18,129 nucleotides of DNA from Oscillospiraceae bacterium (GTDB taxonomy: Bacteria; Bacillota; Clostridia; Oscillospirales; Oscillospiraceae): NCBI GenBank assembly GCA_020025615.1, contig JAHHRT010000022.1:1-18129 (forward strand), given 5' to 3'. This document shows positions 13,233-18,129 of this stretch, piece after piece. The position numbers and the translations under genes were made by a program. A model generated the notes under the pieces. That model was given only the letters and a program-made list of their open reading frames with translations, did not search any database and was not told the origin of the DNA. The number at the start of each line of letters is the position of its first letter. Position 1 is the first letter of the stretch.

Positions 13233-15716
13233 TTATTTCTTCGGGAAAATCAGCGTAACCTTAAACAGGTCGCCGTCTACCAACAGCTCCAGCTTGCCGT
13301 GCTGCAGCTCCATAAGGCTCTTTGCAATGTTGAGGCCCAGGCCGCTGCCCTCGGTATTCCGGGAAACATCGCCCCGGACGAAGCGCTCCATAAGCTTATC
13401 ACTGCTGATATTGAGCTGGTCGCGGGAAACATTCTTCACCGAGATCACCACATCCTCCTCCAGCTCCATGAGGTCCAGATAGACCCGAGTACCGGGAAGG
13501 GCATATTTTACCACGTTGCCAAGGAGATTGCTGAGGACACGCCACACCAGGCGGCCGTCTGCCATCATCATAACCTCTTCTTTATCGGGGTTGAATACCG
13601 GCACCAGCTGTGCACGGTCCAGCTTGTCGGAGAACTCTCCCAGGGCCTGCATCACTGCCTCTGTGGCATTCACCTGGGTAATCTCCGTCTGGAGATTTCC
13701 GGTGCTGGCCTTGCTCATCTCCATCAGGTCATCAATGAGCTTTTTGAGCCGCTGAGACTGCCGGGAGAGAACCTCCAGATATTCATCCTGCTCCATCTCT
13801 GTGTGGGGCTTTTCCAGCAGGTCCACATAGTTGATGATAGAGGTCAGAGGTGTCTTAATATCGTGGGAAACATTGGTAATCAGTTCTGTCTTCATCCGTT
13901 CGGATTTGAGCTGCTTGTCTGCTGCCACCATGGCAACCCCGGCAAGGCCGTTCAGCTCCTCTGCAAACTCCCGGAAGGAGCCCAGCAGAATCCGATCCTC
14001 CACTTTGGTTCTGAGATCTCCACGGCGCATCCGCTTGACACCGTCCAGGAGCTTTCCAAAGCAAAGCGCACCGTAGATGGTCGCCCCACTGGCAACGATA
14101 ATGCCCACAAGAATCGGCGGGAAGGACCGGGAGACGAAGCAGAGGCAGAGAATCAAAAATACCAGGGATTCTGCCAGCAGCCACTGCCAGGTAACCGGCA
14201 GCAGGGACATCATATGATCGATCCCCTTGCCGGCAGCCTTGCAGCCAGCCTTGAGTTGATTGCCTGTCCAGCGAAGGACAGCAGGCAGCTTGCTGCAAAG
14301 CAGTGCCCACAGCCATCCCAGAAGCTGCCACAAAATTCGCAGCACCCGGAAAACAACGGTGTTTTTCCAAAGGAAGCCGTCGCCGGTCTTATACTGTGCA
14401 GCGCAGGCAAAGCAGAAGCCCACCACCAGCAGGCAGCCCAGGAAGCACGCAGCGCCTGCGGCACCTGCCAGAAGCAGCAGCGTATTAGAGAACAACTCAC
14501 AGCCAATTTCTATGAGGAAAACAACGCCGATGCCTCCTGCCGCCACAAGAACGGCATAGAGATCCAGCGGCAGTCGGTTGAGTCCACCGGCCTGCGCTGT
14601 GTTGCTGCCAGGCTTTTTTCCGGCTGCACAAATCAGATAGGCCATGAGTACGGCAAACAGCAGCAGGCAGATACCCAGTGCCAGAATCAGTTCCCCTCGC
14701 CAGGGTCCCAGGAGGTAGAGAATGTCCCAAATCTGATGGTCATACATCGCATCCGGGGCCAGGTACAGATCTACCGTATAGTCGGAAGTATTGGCATAGC
14801 AGAGGGTTGCTTCCTTCATAACCTCTGCGGAATAGTCATAGTACCGATAGGCAAAAGCCGCATCATGCTGATCCCGGGTGTAGTACACCTTCCCAGGGGT
14901 TTTGAACGTCTGCAGCTCTGCTGTATCCTCCGAATCGGACGGCTGAGACGATGCAGCCTGGTCTTCCCGGCTGTTTTGGGGCTCCTGGGACTGGTCAACC
15001 ACTTCTACAGCACCTGTGGGCTCCTCTGCGGAGGCCGTTTCCTCACCGGCTGCGGCCTCTTCTGCCGGAGCCGTTTCCTCGGCGGCTGCGGCCTCTTCTG
15101 CCGGGGCTGTTCCCTCAGCGGCTGCGGGCTCTTCGACGGGAGCTGTCTCGCCCTCCGGCTCCACTGCGGCATCGTTTTTCTCAACAGGTGCCGTATTCTG
15201 CGCCGCTTCCGTTTCCAGAGGTTCCGTAGGAACCGTGATGAGCACATCTGTAACCATGGCACCGTCATCCAGATCCCAGCGGGCCGGCGTGGGCGGTGCG
15301 ATATTTTTTTCAGAGAGCAGACACACAAAGCGTGCGTTCTCTACAGGAATCTCATAATGCGCAGCATCCGAGAGTTCCCGGTCCACCCCAACCAGCACAT
15401 TGCCCTGGCTGTCGCGGATGGAATAGGCGTAACGGCCCCAGCGGAAGGAGTCATAAAGCGTACCGTCTCCGTAATAATCGTCAATCAAAGGAGTAGAACA
15501 GCCGCCAAGCTCCATAGAAGCAAAGCGGAACACCAATGCCTGGGCAAAATTCTCCCGAACAGAAGACATTGCCTCTTCACGGGCATCGTCTACGGAGCGG
15601 TTATACAGGTTGTAGTCCGACAGAAGCAGGATTCCGGCACCGCTTCCCACCGCCGTGGTGAGAACCAGAGCACACAGCACAATGGCGATAAACTTAAACG
15701 CAATATGGTTGCGCAA
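13233..15716 (-). CDS. Large membrane sensor histidine kinase with repeat-bearing external domain
   Basis: An 827-residue sensor kinase and partner of the upstream regulator. TM1 is residues 8-32; an external region spans 33-340; further TM segments lie near 341-364, 385-405, 412-438, 508-528 and 533-553. The HisKA helix has NVSHDIKTPLTSI with phospho-acceptor His618; the ATPase domain has the N box SNLLGNVVKY (Asn730, Asn734), an F box ERFVRGD (778-783) and G2 GSGLGL (790-795). The usual DxGxG (G1) motif is replaced by VKNVSRDQLN (760-769), as in a subgroup of Firmicutes kinases. The external region includes four 12-residue Ala/Glu/Thr/Pro repeats (188-235) inside an acidic low-complexity stretch (about 165-270). 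The start is TTG (15714-15716), 1 bp after the regulator's stop with GGAAGGGGG ahead; the next Met (residue 50) would lose TM1. The signal sensed is unknown. Confidence 0.92.
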   Translation of the reverse strand: MRNHIAFKFIAIVLCALVLTTAVGSGAGILLLSDYNLYNRSVDDAREEAMSSVRENFAQALVFRFASMELGGCSTPLIDDYYGDGTLYDSFRWGRYAYSIRDSQGNVLVGVDRELSDAAHYEIPVENARFVCLLSEKNIAPPTPARWDLDDGAMVTDVLITVPTEPLETEAAQNTAPVEKNDAAVEPEGETAPVEEPAAAEGTAPAEEAAAAEETAPAEEAAAGEETASAEEPTGAVEVVDQSQEPQNSREDQAASSQPSDSEDTAELQTFKTPGKVYYTRDQHDAAFAYRYYDYSAEVMKEATLCYANTSDYTVDLYLAPDAMYDHQIWDILYLLGPWRGELILALGICLLLFAVLMAYLICAAGKKPGSNTAQAGGLNRLPLDLYAVLVAAGGIGVVFLIEIGCELFSNTLLLLAGAAGAACFLGCLLVVGFCFACAAQYKTGDGFLWKNTVVFRVLRILWQLLGWLWALLCSKLPAVLRWTGNQLKAGCKAAGKGIDHMMSLLPVTWQWLLAESLVFLILCLCFVSRSFPPILVGIIVASGATIYGALCFGKLLDGVKRMRRGDLRTKVEDRILLGSFREFAEELNGLAGVAMVAADKQLKSERMKTELITNVSHDIKTPLTSIINYVDLLEKPHTEMEQDEYLEVLSRQSQRLKKLIDDLMEMSKASTGNLQTEITQVNATEAVMQALGEFSDKLDRAQLVPVFNPDKEEVMMMADGRLVWRVLSNLLGNVVKYALPGTRVYLDLMELEEDVVISVKNVSRDQLNISSDKLMERFVRGDVSRNTEGSGLGLNIAKSLMELQHGKLELLVDGDLFKVTLIFPKK
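15012..15155 (-). repeat. Four tandem 36-bp repeats within the histidine kinase gene
   Basis: In-frame 36-bp units lie at 15120-15155, 15084-15119, 15048-15083 and 15012-15047. The middle two are nearly identical, the outer two diverged (15012-15047 matches the next unit at about 28 of 36 positions). Each encodes 12 residues of the type AEETAPAEEAAA. Such repeats can change copy number by slippage or recombination without shifting the frame. Confidence 0.85.
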
Positions 15717-15717
15717 A

Positions 15718-16416
15718 TCAGCGGCCCCCTTCCATCTTATATCCCTGGCCCCATACCACCTTCAGGTAGCGAGGCTCCGAGGGATTGATCTCAATTTTCT
15801 CCCGAAGATGGCGGATATGCACTGCCACAGCGCCCTCACTGCCGAGAGCCGCTTCCCGCCACACTGCCTCATAGAGCTTCTTGGTGGAATAGACCTTGCC
15901 GGGATTTTCCATCAGAAGCTTGAGAATTGCATACTCCGTGGGGGTCAGAGACACGTCCTGACCGTCTACGGTGACGGACTTGGTGCGGTCGTCCAGGGTG
16001 ATTCCATCGATGGAAATGGTGCTGGCAGCCTCATGCTCCTGGGTGCCGCCCAGGAAAGCATACCGCCGCAGCTGGCTGCGAACCCGAGCCAGTACCTCCA
16101 TGGGGACAAAGGGCTTGGTAATATAGTCGTCCGCGCCCATATTGAGGCCCAGAACCTTATCCTCTGTCTCAGACTTTGCCGTAAGCAGGATAATGGGCGC
16201 ATTGGAAAATTTGCGAATCTGCCCGGTGGCAGTGATTCCATCCATAACCGGCATCATCACATCCAGAAGAATCAGATGGATGTCGTTGTTTTTGACCACT
16301 TCCACTGCTTCTTTCCCGGTAAATGCCTCAAAGAGGTTATAGCCCTCGGGGGCCAAATAGATTTTCAGCGCATTTACAATGTCCGGCTGATCGTCACAAA
16401 TCAAAACGTTGTACAT
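15718..16416 (-). CDS. OmpR/PhoB-family response regulator
   Basis: A 232-residue DNA-binding regulator. The receiver domain (1-115) has the acidic pair Asp8-Asp9, phospho-acceptor Asp52 in LLDVMMP, Thr79 in LLTAK and Lys101 in ITKPF. A linker leads to the C-terminal winged-helix domain (about 130-228) with SLTPTEYAILKLLMENPGKVYS, VHIRHLREKIE and VWGQGYKM, the standard OmpR/PhoB pattern. It is phosphorylated by the histidine kinase encoded 1 bp downstream. ATG 16414-16416 follows GGAG (16425-16428) at 8 bp spacing. Direct repeats with 11-bp period just upstream of its promoter are candidate sites for its own binding. Confidence 0.95.
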   Translation of the reverse strand: MYNVLICDDQPDIVNALKIYLAPEGYNLFEAFTGKEAVEVVKNNDIHLILLDVMMPVMDGITATGQIRKFSNAPIILLTAKSETEDKVLGLNMGADDYITKPFVPMEVLARVRSQLRRYAFLGGTQEHEAASTISIDGITLDDRTKSVTVDGQDVSLTPTEYAILKLLMENPGKVYSTKKLYEAVWREAALGSEGAVAVHIRHLREKIEINPSEPRYLKVVWGQGYKMEGGR

Positions 16417-16446
16417 TTCTCTTACTCCATTTCCCGATTTTTCTTT

Positions 16447-16475
16447 ATCATAGCACAGAATCCCTTAAGAAAAAA
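16447..16475 (-). promoter_or_regulatory. Promoter of the response regulator-kinase operon
   Basis: On the minus strand TATGAT (16447-16452) with an extended TG (TGCTATGAT). The -35 position (16470-16475) reads TTTTTT and is poor, consistent with a promoter that depends on an activator. Confidence 0.55.
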
Positions 16476-16504
16476 GGGGCTATTTTCTTAAGATACCTTG
16501 AAGA
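16464..16504. promoter_or_regulatory. Candidate response-regulator operator (direct repeats and palindrome)
   Basis: CTTAAGA at 16487-16493 and TTGAAGA at 16498-16504 form a direct repeat with 11-bp period (7-bp half-site plus 4-bp spacer), the geometry of PhoB/OmpR-type sites. Another CTTAAGA lies at 16464-16470. CTTAAGAAAA (16464-16473) and TTTTCTTAAG (16483-16492) also form a perfect 10-bp inverted repeat across the -35 region of the regulator promoter. Confidence 0.5.
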
Positions 16505-16515
16505 TATTTTAGGAC

Positions 16516-16544
16516 TGGAAATTTTTCTTCTTTTCTGTCATAAT
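16516..16544 (+). promoter_or_regulatory. Promoter of the HAD hydrolase gene
   Basis: TGGAAA (16516-16521), a 17-bp spacer and CATAAT (16539-16544) with TG one base ahead (TGTCATAAT). The direct repeats described for the divergent regulator end 11 bp upstream of this -35. Confidence 0.55.
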
Positions 16545-16566
16545 AGGCAGAAAAGGAGGATTTACC

Positions 16567-17259
16567 ATGGGATTTACCATCTATGCACCCCCTGCGGAGG
16601 GGTCGCTTCCCATTCAGGGAATTTTATTCGATATGGACGGCTTGGTGCTGGACACCGAGTGTCTCTATTCCCGGTTCTGGCAGGAGGCCGCTGTTTCTCT
16701 CGGATACCCCATGACCCATGAGCAGGCCCTGGGGATGCGGGCCCTGGATACCGTAGCAGGAACCGCAAAGCTCCAATCCTATTTTGGACCGGACATTTCC
16801 TATTCGGCGGTGCGTGCCGCCCGAATTCGGCTTATGGATGCCTATATTGAAACCCACGGTGTCCAGCCAAAGCCCGGTATCCGGGAGCTTCTCAAATATC
16901 TGAAAGACCGGGGAATTCCCTCTGCCATCGCCACTTCCTCACCCATTGAGCGGGTACGCAATTACCTGGGCCCTCTGGACCTGCTGGACCGCTTCGATGT
17001 TCTGTGTACCAGATACGAGGTGTCCCGGGGAAAGCCGGAGCCGGACATCTTTCTCTATGCGGCAGGAAAGCTGGGACTGGAGCCCAGACGCTGCATGGTG
17101 CTGGAGGACTCCCCTGCCGGGATTCTGGCTGCCAGTCGGGCAGGCTGCTGCCCGGTGATGATCCCGGATCAGGACCAGCCGGACCGGGAAACCCTTTCCC
17201 GGCTCTACGCAAAGGCCGACTCCCTTCTGGACATCATAGACCTTCTGGAAGCAAAATAA
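16567..17259 (+). CDS. HAD-superfamily phosphatase / beta-phosphoglucomutase-like
   Basis: A 230-residue HAD hydrolase of the subclass with an alpha-helical cap after motif I. Motif I is FDMDGLVLDTE (21-31; nucleophile Asp22, acid Asp24), motif II ATSS (122-125), motif III Lys156 in GKPEPDIF, and motif IV LEDSPAGI (179-186). The cap is residues about 32-100. It resembles beta-phosphoglucomutase-like or small sugar-phosphate phosphatases; the exact substrate cannot be told. ATG 16567 follows AAAAGGAGGA (16551-16560) at 6 bp spacing. The first 16 residues before the first strand are slightly longer than usual. It is divergent from the two-component system and ends convergently against the pseudouridine synthase. 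Confidence 0.92.
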   Translation: MGFTIYAPPAEGSLPIQGILFDMDGLVLDTECLYSRFWQEAAVSLGYPMTHEQALGMRALDTVAGTAKLQSYFGPDISYSAVRAARIRLMDAYIETHGVQPKPGIRELLKYLKDRGIPSAIATSSPIERVRNYLGPLDLLDRFDVLCTRYEVSRGKPEPDIFLYAAGKLGLEPRRCMVLEDSPAGILAASRAGCCPVMIPDQDQPDRETLSRLYAKADSLLDIIDLLEAK

Positions 17260-17265
17260 AGGAAC

Positions 17266-17304
17266 TGCCCTGAGAAGCTGTAAAAAGCGTTCTCAGGGCA
17301 ATTT
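17266..17304. terminator. Bidirectional terminator between HAD and pseudouridine synthase genes
   Basis: TGCCCTGAGAA (17266-17276) pairs perfectly with TTCTCAGGGCA (17290-17300) around a 13-nt loop and is followed by ATTTT on the plus strand; minus-strand transcripts end in AGTTCCTTTATTTT. Confidence 0.8.
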
Positions 17305-18129
17305 TCAGAAGTTTACATCCATTTTAGAAAGGATTTCCAGCGGTGCACCCGTAATGGGATGGTTCAGCACCAGACTGTGGGCACACAGGAGTTGACTGGT
17401 AAGCCCCATAGCTTCCGAATAGGCCCGGGACTTGTCCGAACCGTACTGGGGGTCCCCCAGGATTGGGAATCCCAGCCCAGCGCAGTGAACCCGGAGCTGG
17501 TGGGTCCGGCCTGTCACCGGACGAAGGGCCAGTTTCGCACATTCATCCCGGGTCTCCATCACCCGGTATTCCGTAATCGAAGGCTTTCCGTCCGGGCGAA
17601 TCTCCCGCAGGAGACTGGGCAGGGGTTTGCGCCCAATGGGCAGGTCAATCACCCCGGAAGGTGCTTCCGGGATTCCGTAAGTCAGGGCATGGTAGGTCTT
17701 TTGCACCGGAGTCTCCTGGAGCAAGGTGTGGACATAGGCATTTTTCCCCAGAAGCACCACGCCGAAGGTGTCCCGGTCCAGGCGGGTCAGTGGGTGAAAG
17801 GCGGAGTCCTGCCCGGTTCTGCGGTAGTACCCTGCCACATAATTTGCCAGGGTTCCCTCATTTTTCGCCCGGGAGGGGTGAATCAACATGCCCGCAGGCT
17901 TATCCACCGCCAAAAGCCACGAATCTTCATAAAGAATCGAAAGGGGGCCGTCCTGCGCCGGGTATTCGATGGGCGGCTCATCCAGCCGCACCGTAATTCG
18001 GTCCCCGGGAGCCACCAGGTAGTTGGTCCGCTGGCTGGTGCCGTTGACCTGAATGGCATCACCCCATTTGAGCTTATTCATAAGACTGCCGGAGAGCTTC
18101 ATCTCTCCCCGCAAAAAGGAGCTCAGGCG
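17305..18129 (-). CDS. RluA-family pseudouridine synthase (5' end outside window)
   Basis: Converts uridine to pseudouridine in rRNA or tRNA. The frame is open to the window edge (274 residues visible), so the N-terminus is missing. The visible start corresponds to part of an S4-like RNA-binding domain (LSSFLRGEMKLSGSLMNKLK...IQVNG...GDRITV). Next come the catalytic-domain motifs ILYEDSWLLAVDKPAGMLIHP, HPLTRLDRDTFGVVL with the catalytic Asp (about visible residue 118), RPVTGRTHQLRVH and GDPQYG, all standard for RluA/RluD enzymes. A TTG at 18112-18114 gives an apparently complete frame, but the residues before it (RLSSFL) continue the S4 pattern, so it is not the true start. The specific RNA target cannot be decided between the RluA-, RluC- and RluD-type subgroups. 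Confidence 0.93.
   Translation of the reverse strand, partial: RLSSFLRGEMKLSGSLMNKLKWGDAIQVNGTSQRTNYLVAPGDRITVRLDEPPIEYPAQDGPLSILYEDSWLLAVDKPAGMLIHPSRAKNEGTLANYVAGYYRRTGQDSAFHPLTRLDRDTFGVVLLGKNAYVHTLLQETPVQKTYHALTYGIPEAPSGVIDLPIGRKPLPSLLREIRPDGKPSITEYRVMETRDECAKLALRPVTGRTHQLRVHCAGLGFPILGDPQYGSDKSRAYSEAMGLTSQLLCAHSLVLNHPITGAPLEILSKMDVNF

Noticed and set aside
15012..15155. CRISPR-like array of 36-bp repeats
   Set aside because: The repeats are directly adjacent without spacers and encode an in-frame protein repeat.
13140..15788. 882-codon open frame on the plus strand
   Set aside because: It is wholly antisense to the histidine kinase, which has all family motifs. The Cys/His/Leu-rich product has no domain and the frame lacks a convincing ribosome binding site.
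18112..18114. TTG as start of the pseudouridine synthase
   Set aside because: The frame stays open to the window edge and the residues before it fit the S4 domain, so the gene is cut by the window.

Overview
The window looks like chromosomal core and accessory-core DNA of a moderately GC-rich gut-type member of the Clostridia, most likely Oscillospiraceae/Ruminococcaceae. This is inferred from strong AGGAGG-type ribosome binding sites, Gram-positive-style sigma-A promoters, a FeoA-FeoB-Cys-rich-peptide iron operon, an ROK glucokinase, and protein sequences that read like those of gut Firmicutes. I see no rRNA or tRNA gene, transposase, integrase, phage gene, CRISPR array or toxin-antitoxin pair. 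Nearly all of the sequence is explained by 16 genes and their signals.

Layout, left to right. A small P-loop protein of unknown function (32-439, minus) and glucose-6-phosphate isomerase (564-1871, minus) come first. Divergent from the isomerase are an ROK glucokinase (2052-2999, plus) and a MATE exporter (3142-4467, plus). A perfect 21-bp-arm bidirectional terminator (4474-4518) separates the exporter from the convergent feoA-feoB-Cys-rich peptide operon (6946 to 4516, minus), which has a consensus promoter and a structured leader of about 120 nt. Upstream of a cutC terminator lies a tightly packed operon of lipid kinase, Nudix hydrolase and CutC (9352 to 7224, minus). Divergent from it on the plus strand are a TIGR01212-type radical SAM protein, then an MFS transporter followed 16 nt later by a membrane-anchored glycerophosphodiester phosphodiesterase (to 12712).

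A 520-bp hairpin-rich gap (12713-13232) follows. Next is a two-component system on the minus strand: an OmpR-type regulator (16416 to 15718) and a large six-TM-type histidine kinase (TTG start at 15716) whose external region carries a 12-residue Ala/Glu-rich tandem repeat. Divergent from the regulator is a HAD phosphatase (16567-17259, plus). The shared promoter region carries PhoB/OmpR-like 11-bp-period direct repeats. The window ends inside an RluA-family pseudouridine synthase (minus) whose 5' end is outside.

How the genes work together: Pgi and the glucokinase sit back to back and together feed glucose into glycolysis. FeoA, FeoB and the Cys-rich peptide form one ferrous-iron uptake unit. 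The response regulator and kinase form one signalling pair, probably autoregulated. The MFS-GDPD pair may handle a transported substrate and phosphodiester turnover, but this is inference. The most interesting leads are the feo leader RNA, the direct-repeat operator upstream of the two-component system, the repeat-bearing kinase sensor domain and the small unknown P-loop protein. I did not find a clearly novel multi-gene system.
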